Assembly: GCF_014647675.1 (NCBI RefSeq)
Contig: NZ_BMPQ01000006.1
Span: 111,129 to 175,128, forward strand
DNA from: Streptomyces flaveus
Lineage (GTDB): Bacteria; Actinomycetota; Actinomycetes; Streptomycetales; Streptomycetaceae
Reading direction: 5' to 3'
Length of the DNA stretch: 64,000 nt
In this document: piece by piece, positions 15,612-23,651 of the stretch
How positions within the stretch are numbered: position 1 is the first letter of the stretch
How the letters are laid out: each line of letters begins with the position of its first letter
The notes under the pieces: generated by a model
Told to the model about the DNA's origin: nothing
Databases searched by the model: none
What the model saw: the letters and a program-made list of their open reading frames with translations, nothing else
Translations under genes and position numbers: made by a program

Positions 15612-16271
15612 TCATCCGCCAGGACGAACCAGTCCGCTCTCGTAGGCCACGACGACGGCCTGTATCCGGTCGCGGAGGCGCAGCTTGCCGAGGATCCGGG
15701 CCACGTGGGTCTTGACCGTGGTCTCGCCGAGGAACAGCTTCCCGGCGATCTCCGTGTTGTTCAGCCCACGGGCGACCAGACCCAACACCTCACGCTCGCG
15801 GTCGGTCAGTACGTCGAGGCGTTTGTCGGTGAGGGGAGCGATGGCGTCCGTGACATACCGGTCGATCAGCCGTCGGGTCACCGAGGGGGCGATCACCGCG
15901 TCGCCGCGCAGCACGCCGCGGATGGCGACGAGCATCTCGGCGGTCGGCGTGTCCTTGACGAGGAAGCCGCCGGCTCCGGCACGAAGCGCCGCGTAGGCGT
16001 ACTCGTCGCGGTCGCAGGCGGTGATGACCAGCACCTGTGTCTGCGGCAGTGCGGCGCGTACCTGTGCGGTGGCCGAGATGCCGTCCAGGCGCGGCAGCCG
16101 TACGGCCATGAGGACGAGGTCCGGGCGCAGTGTGAGCGCCTGTGCCACGGCCGCCTCGCCGTCCCCGGCTTCGCCGACGACCGTGAGGTCTGACTGGCTG
16201 TCCACCACCATGCGCAGGCCGACCCGCATCAGCTCCTGGCCGTCACAGATCAACACACCGGCCTCCGCCAT
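15612..16271 (-). CDS. NarL/LuxR-type response regulator lacking the phosphoacceptor Asp
   Basis: A 219-residue protein with a receiver domain (1-120) and a LuxR-type HTH (about 155-200: LTDREREVLGLVARGLNNTE, then TTVKTHVARILGKL). The receiver has diverged at key sites. The strand that normally ends LMD reads PDLVLMAVRLP, with Ala56 at the phosphorylation position (codon GCC at 16106-16104, one base from GAC). The acidic pair reads CDGQE, so one Asp is Gly11. Thr84 and Lys106 are kept. It should therefore not be controlled by ordinary phosphotransfer, and no histidine kinase is nearby. It overlaps a short upstream ORF by 22 bases and has a GGAGGG site. It probably binds DNA independently of phosphorylation or through a ligand or partner. 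Confidence 0.85.
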   Translation of the reverse strand: MAEAGVLICDGQELMRVGLRMVVDSQSDLTVVGEAGDGEAAVAQALTLRPDLVLMAVRLPRLDGISATAQVRAALPQTQVLVITACDRDEYAYAALRAGAGGFLVKDTPTAEMLVAIRGVLRGDAVIAPSVTRRLIDRYVTDAIAPLTDKRLDVLTDREREVLGLVARGLNNTEIAGKLFLGETTVKTHVARILGKLRLRDRIQAVVVAYESGLVRPGG

Positions 16272-16414
16272 GGCGTCCCTCCTTCGTAGAGCCGGTCGGC
16301 GGTGCGGGCACCGGCGTGGACGCCGTGCTCGCAGCTGAGGAACCGGGCGGTGAGGTCCTGGCCCGGACGTCGGTCGGCACGGGTGGCGAGGACATGGCTG
16401 GTGAAGAAGTCCAT
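16250..16414 (-). CDS. Small 54-residue ORF overlapping the response regulator
   Basis: ATG 16414 has an excellent AGGAG site seven bases upstream. The frame codes MDFFTSHVLATRADRRPGQD, then a segment with SCEHGVHAGARTADRLYEGG, and ends inside the response-regulator gene. The good ribosome site and the overlap suggest a coupled leader peptide or a small protein; no family was recognised. It could also be the tail of a lost gene whose reading frame now serves for coupling. Confidence 0.5.
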   Translation of the reverse strand: MDFFTSHVLATRADRRPGQDLTARFLSCEHGVHAGARTADRLYEGGTPWRRPVC

Positions 16415-16542
16415 GGATGGCTCCTGAGTGATTGACGAATATGGCGAATGCGGCAGATCGGGAGGGCGTACTCGCGTCTCACCCGAACGGCCCGTCGTTG
16501 TTCCGGGCAGAGATCGCGGGCCGGCCGCAGTAGTGCCGTAGG

Positions 16543-17709
16543 TCAGGGGCGTGGGCGGCCTGAGGAGAGCGGCTTCGCAGTGGCATCCCCGGATGGGCGG
16601 CGATCTTCGAACGCGGCCAGCGTGACGACGATCGAGGCCGCGACGACCGCCGCCAGGTAGGCCGGGGCCGCCGGAGTGACCGCGCATCCGACGACCAGAG
16701 CGGACAGCGCGACCAGCCGCGCCCGGGGCAGGTCGTCGAACAGGGTCCTGCCGTGCCACGTCTGCGCCCCGATGAAGAGGGCAGGCCCGCCGAACAGCAG
16801 CAGGTTCGTGGTGATGCCGGCGTGATGCGCCGGGTGCGCGATGACACGTTCATCGCCCGCGGCGGCGGCGATCATCCCGGCGACGGAGACCATGAGGCTG
16901 TAGACGCCGCTGCGCCCCGCCCGGATGGGGTCCTCGGTCCGCTCATAGTGGCGCACGATGTGCTCGGAGCGGCTGAAGAACAGCCAGAACAACGCGACCG
17001 TGCCGGCGAGAGCCACGCTGCTGGTCAGCAGGGTCATCGGCTCGTACGGCGCTGTGGTGAGCGCCGTGCCGGTCGTCAGGATCGCCTCACCGAACGCGAT
17101 GATCATGAACAGGCGGCCGCGCTCCAGCAGGTGGCCGCCCGCGAAGCCGACCTGCCGGGAGTCCAGCCTGCGGCCGGGAAGGGGATGCGCCGTCCAGGTG
17201 CCCGCCAACTCGATCAGGATCGCCGCGGCCCACCACACCAGCCGCGCGCCGCCGTCGGCCGCCGCGCCGGTCAGCCAGAAGGGGGCAGCCGCGGCGAACC
17301 AGACCAGGACGCGGCGCCAATGCTCCTGATCACGCCGGTCGAGGCCCACCCTGAGCAGCCACACCGTCCGGCCGAGGTGAATCAGCAGGAAGGTGACGAC
17401 GAAGACCCACCCGGCATCGCCGAAGGCGCGCGGGATCGCGGCGTTCATGAACAGCCCCAGGAGCATGACCGTCAGCAGCATCCGCCGGGTCCGCGGATCC
17501 TCGGCCGGGACGAGGGTGACCGCCCAGGTGGTGTACGCCCACGCCGCGTAGACGGCGAGGTAGAGCACGAGCGTCTGGGCGGCGCCGGTCCACGTCGGGT
17601 GGGCCAGCAGCTGATGCGACAGCTGGCCGATGGCGAAGACATAGACCAGGTCGAAGAACAGCTCCAGCGGTGTGACCTCCCGGCGCGCCGGAACGCTGGT
17701 CGACTGCAC
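16543..17709 (-). CDS. Low temperature requirement protein A (LtrA) family membrane protein
   Basis: A 388-residue polytopic protein with about ten to twelve hydrophobic segments. The LtrA signature is at the N-terminus (TPLELFFDLVYVFAIGQLSH) and again in the centre (ERGRLFMIIAFGEAILTTGT), both diagnostic of the family. The function of LtrA proteins is not established; the name comes from a cold-growth phenotype in Listeria. GTG 17709 is preceded by GGGGAG. It lies between the alpha/beta hydrolase and the small ORF/response regulator genes on the same strand, with gaps of about 65 and 130 bases. Confidence 0.85.
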   Translation of the reverse strand: MQSTSVPARREVTPLELFFDLVYVFAIGQLSHQLLAHPTWTGAAQTLVLYLAVYAAWAYTTWAVTLVPAEDPRTRRMLLTVMLLGLFMNAAIPRAFGDAGWVFVVTFLLIHLGRTVWLLRVGLDRRDQEHWRRVLVWFAAAAPFWLTGAAADGGARLVWWAAAILIELAGTWTAHPLPGRRLDSRQVGFAGGHLLERGRLFMIIAFGEAILTTGTALTTAPYEPMTLLTSSVALAGTVALFWLFFSRSEHIVRHYERTEDPIRAGRSGVYSLMVSVAGMIAAAAGDERVIAHPAHHAGITTNLLLFGGPALFIGAQTWHGRTLFDDLPRARLVALSALVVGCAVTPAAPAYLAAVVAASIVVTLAAFEDRRPSGDATAKPLSSGRPRP

Positions 17710-17773
17710 GTTGGGTCTCCCCTCGGTCGGGGAGGCGTTCCGACTCCCGTGGTGGCGGCGTTGGTGTGAGCGG

Positions 17774-18625
17774 TCAGTCGGCGAGGAAGGCGCTCACCTG
17801 GGCGGCGAAGTCCCTGGCGTGCTGGAAGAGGAAGCCGTGGCCGGCGTCGCTGTAGGTGACGAGGGTGGCATTGGTGACGTGTTGGACGGCGGTGTAGGAG
17901 GCCAGGGCCGGGATCATCGCGTCCCGCATGCCCGTCGCGTACAGGACGGGGTGCTTGATGGTCTCCAGGTCCGCTCGCACCTGCTCGAAGGGGATCGACG
18001 CGTCCTTCGCGATCGCGGTGATCTGGCCCAGCCCCGCCGCCTCGGACACACCGGGGCCCCCGGCGGCCAGCCGCGTGGCCACCCTGGAGAGGTACGCGTA
18101 CCCGGCGGCGCGCCCCGCGTCGGTCTCGGGGAAGAACAGGAACACCAGGTCGTCCGCGGTGACCTCGGGCTTGATCATGGTGGCCCGCACCTTCTCGTCC
18201 GGGGCGGGCGCGCCGGGCACCGTGCCGCCCGGATTGGCGGCGGCCACGACCAGCTTGCGCACCAGGTCGGGCCGGGTGCGGGTGATGTGCTGGGCGACGG
18301 TGCCGCCCAGGGTCCAGCCGAGCAGGTCCACCTGTGGCAGTCCGAGGGCCTCGATGAACTCGACGGCGCCGTCGGCGAACCCCTCGACGGAGTCACGTGG
18401 TTCGCCGGTGGTGTAGCCGTGGCCGATGTCGTCGAACACGATCACGTCGTGGCCGGCGGCCAGGTGGTCCAGAAACTCCGGGTCCCACCAGTCGACGGTC
18501 CCGCGGACCCGGTTCAGCAGAACCAGCGGGATGCCGCCCCGCGGGCCGATGCGCCGGTAGGTGAACGTCGCGGAGGGACCTTCGACGGTGAGGTTCTCGG
18601 CCGCGTCTGCCAGATACGTACTCAT
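17774..18625 (-). CDS. Alpha/beta hydrolase with Thr in the nucleophile elbow
   Basis: A 283-residue alpha/beta-hydrolase-fold protein. The oxyanion region (LVLLNRVRGTVDWWDPEF), the strand-turn DIGHGYTTG, the acid position near GMRDAMIP and the His motif DAGHGFLFQH (His263) are all present. The nucleophile elbow reads LLGWTLGGTVAQ, with Thr105 where family members have Ser (codon ACC, one base from TCC). The related protein at 19879-20889 keeps FGFSLGG. Thr can rarely replace Ser but usually with large loss of activity, so this may be a non-hydrolytic or degenerate member. No signal peptide is present. It follows the SDR gene by about 40 bases. Confidence 0.85.
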   Translation of the reverse strand: MSTYLADAAENLTVEGPSATFTYRRIGPRGGIPLVLLNRVRGTVDWWDPEFLDHLAAGHDVIVFDDIGHGYTTGEPRDSVEGFADGAVEFIEALGLPQVDLLGWTLGGTVAQHITRTRPDLVRKLVVAAANPGGTVPGAPAPDEKVRATMIKPEVTADDLVFLFFPETDAGRAAGYAYLSRVATRLAAGGPGVSEAAGLGQITAIAKDASIPFEQVRADLETIKHPVLYATGMRDAMIPALASYTAVQHVTNATLVTYSDAGHGFLFQHARDFAAQVSAFLAD

Positions 18626-18665
18626 GGCGGGCTTCGCTTTCTTGTCGCTGTGTCTTGTGGGGGCG

Positions 18666-19481
18666 TCAGGCAGGCAGCCGGTTGAGCTTGCGCAGCTGCT
18701 GGTCGAACACGCGGGAGGGGACCATGTGGCGCATGGTGCGGACGCGCCCGGTCATGGCGCCGGCCGTGTAGCGAAGCTTCGGCTTGGCGTCGGTCGCCGC
18801 GGCGACGATCGCCTTGGCGACGACGACGGGGTCGTCGCCGTCCTTGACCGCCTGGGCCATGTACTCCTCGAAGACGTGCCGCTGCTTGGCGTAGACCTCC
18901 AGGGGCTGGTCGGGCCGCACGCTGGCCGCGTCGAACGCAGTGTTGGTCCAGGCCGGTTCGACGAGCAGAACCCGTACGCCGTACTCACGGACCTCGTGGT
19001 CGACGGACTCCGAGTAGCCCTCGACGGCGTGCTTGGAGGCGGCGTAGACCGCCATGTAGGGCTGCGGCATGAACCCGACGATGGACGAGATGTTGATGAT
19101 CCGTCCGCTGCCCGCCGCGCGCATGTGTGGCAGGACGGCGTTCGTCATACGGATGACGCCGAAGACGTTGATGTCGAAAAGGCCCTGCGCCTGCGCGGCG
19201 GAGGACTCCTCGGCGGCGCCCGCCGAGCCGATACCGGCGTTGTTGACCAGGACGTCGATCCGCCCGAACCGGTCGATCACCTCTTGGACCGCGGTCGTCA
19301 CCGACGCGTCGCTGGTCACGTCGAGGTCGAGGAAGGCCACTCCCTTGAGAGGGGTGACGTGCGCGGTGTTGCGGCTGGTCCCGACCACCTCGTAGCCCGC
19401 TTCGGCCAGTGCGAGGGCGGCTGTCTTTCCGATGCCGGAGGACGCGCCTGTCACGAGGGCTACCGGACGTGTTGTCGCCAT
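18666..19481 (-). CDS. Short-chain dehydrogenase/reductase, oxidoreductase
   Basis: A 271-residue classical SDR: TGASSGIG cofactor loop (11-18), GTSRN after strand 2 (NADPH preference), NNAG at about 83, catalytic block ISSIVGFMPQPYMAVYAASK with Ser, Tyr and Lys. A 70-residue C-terminal tail (FDAASVRPDQPLEVYAKQRH onward) is typical of the group often annotated as oxidoreductase in Streptomyces. ATG 19481 was preferred to upstream ATGs since AGGAG lies seven bases before it. It begins an SDR/hydrolase gene pair, with the operator-like sequence at 19648-19670 upstream. Confidence 0.85.
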   Translation of the reverse strand: MATTRPVALVTGASSGIGKTAALALAEAGYEVVGTSRNTAHVTPLKGVAFLDLDVTSDASVTTAVQEVIDRFGRIDVLVNNAGIGSAGAAEESSAAQAQGLFDINVFGVIRMTNAVLPHMRAAGSGRIINISSIVGFMPQPYMAVYAASKHAVEGYSESVDHEVREYGVRVLLVEPAWTNTAFDAASVRPDQPLEVYAKQRHVFEEYMAQAVKDGDDPVVVAKAIVAAATDAKPKLRYTAGAMTGRVRTMRHMVPSRVFDQQLRKLNRLPA

Positions 19482-19647
19482 TGTGGGCTCCTGACTCATG
19501 GACTGCTTCGTCTTGCGGGGTGTGGGGATCGCGGGGCCGGACGCGGATGACGGTCGTACCGAGGTCCGTCGCCGCAGCACCCTCGATCGGTTTCACTAAT
19601 GTATCAGCTTCTAAGTAAGAAGCAACATCAGAGCATCAATTAAGAAA

Positions 19648-19670
19648 ATATCCGTAGCGTTCGCGTATCC
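19648..19670. promoter_or_regulatory. Operator-like element, second copy of the TetR promoter motif
   Basis: The block ccgtagcgttcgcgtatcc (19652-19670) matches the TetR upstream region (21557-21575) at 18 of 19 bases, and the shared atcaatta lies just before both. It sits between the SDR start (19481, minus strand) and the hydrolase terminator. It may let the TetR protein also control the SDR/hydrolase genes. Confidence 0.5.
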
Positions 19671-19775
19671 ACTACGGAGGGTCAGGAGGCCAGTCAATGC
19701 GGCTGAGGCATGCCGCGGTGACAGTGCCCGCCATAGGCCCTCCGGATCGACCTGGTCAGCGCCCCGTTGCACGGC

Positions 19776-19809
19776 GATACCCCGCCGGGCTCGGCTCCGG
19801 CGGGGTATC
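19776..19809 (-). terminator. Hairpin terminator after the Tat-type hydrolase
   Basis: A perfect 13-bp stem (gataccccgccgg and its complement) with an 8-base loop, 70-100 bases past the stop codon at 19879. No T-run follows. Confidence 0.8.
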
Positions 19810-19878
19810 GGGCATGAGCTGCCGGTCTGCGGTCACCGTTCGTGTCGGTGCCTGCGGCCGTCTCGCGGCGAGGTGCTT

Positions 19879-20889
19879 TCAGCGGTCGAGGAAGGCGTTC
19901 ACCTCGGTGCCGAACTTGACGGCGTACTGGTAGAGGAAGCCGTGGCCGGCGTCCGGGTAGATGTGCAGTTGGGCGTTGGGGAGGTACTTGGCCAGCAGGT
20001 GGGAGTTCTTGGCGGGCATCAGGATGTCGCTCTCGCCGTCGGCGACCAGGACCGGCTGGAAGAGGGCCTTCAGGCGGACCAGCTTGGACTTGTCGGGGAT
20101 GCCCCACTCGGACCACGCGGTGAGCTGGCGGTCGCGGGTGGCCAGGCTGGAGGGGGCGTCGAGGTCGGTGGTGCGCTGCCCGAGTCGCTGCAGGAACTCC
20201 CTCCCCGCGGCCTGGCTGGAGGAGGTGTTCTTGAAGAAGAGGAAGAGGTAGTCCTCGGGGCCGGGGTTGTCCTTCAGGGTCCGCTGCAGGATGTTGGGAT
20301 CCGATGCGCGCTGATCCACTCCGCCCTGGGGGCCGGTGCCGGCCAGGACGACGCGGCGGACCTGCCAGGGGCGGCGCAGGGCGACCTCCTGGGCGACCTC
20401 GCCGCCGAGGGAGAAGCCGAACACGTCGTAGCGGGGCAGCTTGAGGGCGTCGATGAACTCGATGGCGTCCAGGGCCATCTGCTGGACGGTGCTGGGGGTG
20501 GTGCCGGTGGAGCCGCCGACGCCGACGTTGTCCACGAGGATGACCTCGCGCTTGGCGGCGATGGTGTCGATGAGCTTGGGGTCCCAGCTGTCGAGGTTGC
20601 CGCGGAAGTGCTGAAAGAAGACCAGGGGCACGCTGTCGGCGCTGGGGTGGCCGAAGCGGCGGTACTGGTAGGTGACGCCGTTGGCGGCCTTGACGCGCAG
20701 GTTGGGGGCGGTGCTGGCGCTCTCCGCGTTCTGCGTCTGGGTGGCCGAGTGCCGCGTGCCGCTGGAGCTGCCGCTCATGGCATTGGCCATGCTCGGTGCC
20801 GTGGCGTCGACAGCCGCGACGACCGACATGCTGGCCAGCGCCATCGCAGTCCGTCGGGAGATACGGGTACGTCGGTTGGTTGAGGACAT
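19879..20889 (-). CDS. Secreted alpha/beta hydrolase (Tat signal)
   Basis: A 336-residue alpha/beta hydrolase. The N-terminus (RTRISRRTAMALASMSVVAA) is a twin-arginine signal, followed by a Ser/Thr/Ala-rich linker to about residue 60. The catalytic domain has an intact elbow, FGFSLGGEVAQ (Ser160), an acid position near VADGESDIL and the His motif DAGHGFLYQY. It is clearly related to the protein at 17774-18625 (shared DSWDPK/DWWDPE, VFLF/LFLFF and DAGHGFL blocks) but keeps the Ser and adds export. Likely an esterase or haloperoxidase-type hydrolase acting outside the cell; substrate unknown. Confidence 0.85.
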   Translation of the reverse strand: MSSTNRRTRISRRTAMALASMSVVAAVDATAPSMANAMSGSSSGTRHSATQTQNAESASTAPNLRVKAANGVTYQYRRFGHPSADSVPLVFFQHFRGNLDSWDPKLIDTIAAKREVILVDNVGVGGSTGTTPSTVQQMALDAIEFIDALKLPRYDVFGFSLGGEVAQEVALRRPWQVRRVVLAGTGPQGGVDQRASDPNILQRTLKDNPGPEDYLFLFFKNTSSSQAAGREFLQRLGQRTTDLDAPSSLATRDRQLTAWSEWGIPDKSKLVRLKALFQPVLVADGESDILMPAKNSHLLAKYLPNAQLHIYPDAGHGFLYQYAVKFGTEVNAFLDR

Positions 20890-21047
20890 GCCAATTCCTT
20901 GAGTCGGGCCGGAGGTCTCCCCGGCGCGTTGAACCTGCCGTGCGCTCCGCGTACGGATGTTCTGTGGGGCGCACGGAAGTGGAGCTATTCCTGACCCGGC
21001 GACTTCGTCGAGCCGGGTCCGGTGACCTCCCGCTCGGATCCGGACCG

Positions 21048-21136
21048 GAGGTCATGGTCTGCGCGAGGGCGGGGGAGCTGGGAGCGACGACGCCGGTGAG
21101 CCGGGGGCGGCGAAGGAACTCCCGCATGATCGACAT
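21048..21136 (-). pseudogene. Truncated copy of the methyltransferase 5' end
   Basis: From 21136 the minus strand reads MSIMREFLRRPRLTGVVAPS then SPALAQTMTSG, matching the first 30 residues of the methyltransferase at 14955-15554 with few changes. Similarity stops after the TMTSG/AMTAG position. The upstream TAGCTT box is also conserved. A fragment left by duplication. Confidence 0.85.
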
Positions 21137-21189
21137 GTCCTGAAGCTAGGGATCAATAATGTCGTCGGGAGTCATCCCAGGCGCCCGAT

Positions 21190-21253
21190 CGTGTCATCCG
21201 CCAGGGCGCACCAGTCCGCTCTCGTAGGTCATGACGGCGGCCTCTATCCGGTC
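21190..21253 (-). pseudogene. Truncated copy of the response-regulator 3' end
   Basis: This stretch matches 15607-15670, the last codons of the atypical response regulator (coding YESGLVRPGG there), including accagtccgctctcgtagg. The order and spacing to the methyltransferase fragment are the same as in the parent locus, so a single segment spanning both gene ends was copied. Confidence 0.8.
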
Positions 21254-21550
21254 GAGTACGAAGATTGATCGAGGGCATGAAAATTTCTTGGGTCACGGCC
21301 GGAGGGCTTGCCCCGGAGTGGTGAACCTGCCGTACGCGGACGTCGTGGGCCGTGTGGGCCGATGCCGTCCCGGCTTCCGGCCCCTTTCGTGACGCACCTG
21401 TCGAGTCGGCGTCAGCATGGACGGCGAAAGCGTTACCCGACCGGCAACTTCGTCGATTCGTCAGCTGTCAGGGGTGTGGTGCAACCCCTAATGTGTATCA
21501 TCGACGTATCAAATAGAGATGCAGGCGCGGCAGTGGAGAATCAATTATCG

Positions 21551-21575
21551 GGATACCCGTAGCGTTCACGTATCC
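21551..21575. promoter_or_regulatory. Putative TetR operator in the tetR promoter
   Basis: An interrupted palindrome, ggatac and gtatcc separated by 13 bases (cgtagcgttcac in the centre), lies 40-65 bases before the TetR start at 21616. A near copy is at 19648-19670. Position and symmetry suggest autorepression. Confidence 0.55.
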
Positions 21576-21615
21576 TCTACAGGGGACGAAAAACGAACGA
21601 GACAGGGAGACCGCT

Positions 21616-22194
21616 ATGGGCCGACCGCTGCGGGCAGATGCCGAGCGCAGTGTGCGTGCGATTTTGGAGGCGGCCGAGCGGGTTCTCGCCGAGGACGCCG
21701 GTGCCTCCATGGAGCAGATCGCCGAGGCGGCGGGGCTGACCAGGATCACGGTGCACCGCCGGTTCGCGAACCGGCAGGCGCTGCTGGAGGCGCTCGCCGT
21801 CTCCGCGAAGCAGCAGCTCCTCGACGCCATCGGGGAAGCCCGGCCCGACTCCGCTCCCGCGCTCGTGGCCCTGTACCGGGTGACCGCGAACACCCTGCGG
21901 GTCAAGAGCACCTGGCGCTTCACCCTCAGCCACGCCACGCCCCACACCACCGCCGCAGCCGCCCTCTGGGAAGAGATCGACGCTTACACCCTCGAACTCA
22001 TGACCCGAGCGCAGAACGAGGGAATCCTCGCCCCGGACGCGGACCTGGACTGGACGCGGCAGGTGTACTACGCGCTCCTGAGTGAAGCCCTCAACAGGCC
22101 CGGCACCGACCAGGACCCGGCCGCAAAGGATCCCGACGCGCTGGCCGCACTCGTCATCGACACACTCCTGCACGGCGCAGGACCACACGCCTGA
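21616..22194 (+). CDS. TetR-family transcriptional regulator
   Basis: A 192-residue regulator. The N-terminal HTH is at about 14-58 (SVRAILEAAERVLAEDAGAS, MEQIAEAAGLTRITVHRRFA, NRQALLEALA), followed by an all-helical ligand domain with little similarity to named members. ATG 21616 follows a GGGAG site. It is transcribed away from the long minus-strand run of accessory genes. The palindrome in its promoter has a second copy upstream of the SDR at 18666-19481, so it probably controls itself and those genes. Its ligand is not predictable. Confidence 0.88.
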   Translation: MGRPLRADAERSVRAILEAAERVLAEDAGASMEQIAEAAGLTRITVHRRFANRQALLEALAVSAKQQLLDAIGEARPDSAPALVALYRVTANTLRVKSTWRFTLSHATPHTTAAAALWEEIDAYTLELMTRAQNEGILAPDADLDWTRQVYYALLSEALNRPGTDQDPAAKDPDALAALVIDTLLHGAGPHA

Positions 22195-22358
22195 GCCCCA
22201 CCACGGCCAACCCCACCGTCTGTGTAGCGGGCGCGGTCGTGCAGGGCGAGCGTGGCCGCGGCGTCGTCGTAGTCGCGAAGGCGGGCGGTGGCGAGCTGCT
22301 GGAGGGAGGACCAGATCATTGACAGCGAATGTCTGGAGAGCCGAGCGGCTCGGCTCCA

Positions 22359-23651
22359 TCAGAATCGACTCATTTTCTCTCGGCAGGCGTTGCGGCCGGA
22401 TACGTTCAGGCAGTGCCCGGCTGCCGCGACGAGTGTGAGGGCCGCCGCACTCGCTCCGCCGACGGGCGGGCTGACGTTGGTGGTGAAGGCCATGCCGACG
22501 GAGAACCGCGGATCGGCCAGCGCAAGAGAGCCGGCGTGCCCGTCATGTCCGTACGAGGCTGGTCCTAGCAGGGGAAGCCGAGCCGTGGGCCTTTGGACTC
22601 CGGACCCGAAGTGGGACGGCTCGCCGAGGACCTCGTCGAGCCCGATCGAGCGGGTGCGGGCGAGCGCGGCGCTGCTCTCGGTGTCCAGCAGGCGCACATC
22701 GTCAACCGGTCCGACGGTCGCGGCATACAGCCGTGCCAGGTCGCGGGCACCGGCGACCACGTTGGTCGCGGGCCAGGGCGCTGCGAGAACATCCGGCTGG
22801 TTGAAGACCGAGGGGTCATCGAGCAGTCCGAGGCCGACGGCGTCGAAGAGCAGCCCGGGGCGGGCCGACTGTAGCGGGGTGCGCATCGGGGGGCGTGTCC
22901 GCAGCGGCAGCACGTCGTGGTTGTCCGGTGGCGGAACCCCGAGAGCGAGGTCGAGACCGAGCGGTTGCCGGATGTGTGCGTGGATGTACTCGGCGACGCT
23001 GGTGCCCAGGGCCCGCTGGAAGACGCCGTCGAGCAGGGCTCCGTAGGTGATGGCGTGGTAGCCGTGCTTCGTCCCTGGCTCCCAGTAGGGTTCCTGTCGC
23101 TCCAGGGCGGTTTCGAGCTTGCCGGCCAGGTGGTCTTCCACGGTGAGCTCCTGGTCGACCAGGGGCAGCCCCGCCTGATGGCTGAGCACGTGGCGGGTGG
23201 TGATGCGGCGGGTCGCTGTCCGCCGCATGGCGGGCCAGACATCGCAGAGCGGGGCGTCGAGGTCGAGCCGTCCGTCGGCGTGCGCGTGCTGGGCGGCGAT
23301 CGCCGAGACGCCTTTGGAGACGGAGAACAACAGGTACCGGGCATCGTGAGGGCCTCCGTACGACAGGTCTACGACAGGATGCCCGTCCAGGTAGATCGCC
23401 AGGGCGGCGGCACCGCCTCCCTGTTCCGCGACGACTCGCGCGAACACATCGGCGAGGGCTTCGAACGGGGCCCGGGCCCAGCCTTCCACCCGCACGGCAT
23501 CGGCTCCGGTCCGGCCCGTAGCTCTCCCGTGCGGCTGGTGTGCCGGCTCTCGGGTGACTGAGGTGGCCGAGTCGCCCGCGGCGACGGAACCGGTGGGGCC
23601 GGGGACCGGCGGTGTGGTCACCGCCGGCGCCGACCGCCGGTCCAGGCTCAT
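22359..23651 (-). CDS. Serine hydrolase, beta-lactamase/EstB family
   Basis: A 430-residue protein of the class C beta-lactamase fold. The catalytic SxxK is S110VSK113 in LFSVSKGVSA, the second motif is in the GYHAITYGALLDGV segment (Tyr as in EstB-type esterases), and the third is near SYGHDGHAGSLALADP. The preceding 50 residues are Pro/Thr/Ala-rich with no clear signal peptide. EstB-like proteins usually hydrolyse esters rather than beta-lactams. The start overlaps the stop of the sugar-binding lipoprotein gene by one base (TGATG), so the two form an operon controlled by the LacI operators at 24780-24818. Confidence 0.85.
   Translation of the reverse strand: MSLDRRSAPAVTTPPVPGPTGSVAAGDSATSVTREPAHQPHGRATGRTGADAVRVEGWARAPFEALADVFARVVAEQGGGAAALAIYLDGHPVVDLSYGGPHDARYLLFSVSKGVSAIAAQHAHADGRLDLDAPLCDVWPAMRRTATRRITTRHVLSHQAGLPLVDQELTVEDHLAGKLETALERQEPYWEPGTKHGYHAITYGALLDGVFQRALGTSVAEYIHAHIRQPLGLDLALGVPPPDNHDVLPLRTRPPMRTPLQSARPGLLFDAVGLGLLDDPSVFNQPDVLAAPWPATNVVAGARDLARLYAATVGPVDDVRLLDTESSAALARTRSIGLDEVLGEPSHFGSGVQRPTARLPLLGPASYGHDGHAGSLALADPRFSVGMAFTTNVSPPVGGASAAALTLVAAAGHCLNVSGRNACREKMSRF

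Larger units (their letters stand above)
20890..21615. other. Degenerate duplicated DNA between hydrolase and TetR genes
   Basis: No intact gene in this stretch. It holds a truncated methyltransferase start (21048-21136) and a response-regulator tail (21190-21253). It also has a second degraded copy of the hydrolase upstream sequence: the block from 20887 (start codon, ttccttgagtcgggccggag, then gttgaacctgccg) recurs at about 21278-21335 as ttcttgggtcacggccggag and gtgaacctgccg. The TetR promoter with its operator closes the region. This is a nested set of partial duplications. Confidence 0.65.

Noticed and set aside
19697..19933. Small plus-strand gene after the second operator, with a good AGGAGG site
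   Set aside because: The frame runs through a perfect terminator hairpin and then antisense to the hydrolase; sequence looks random after a few codons.
22195..22358. Minus-strand open frame (LQQLATARLRDYDDAAAT-like)
   Set aside because: It has protein-like composition and may be a remnant, but no start, family or boundary could be supported.
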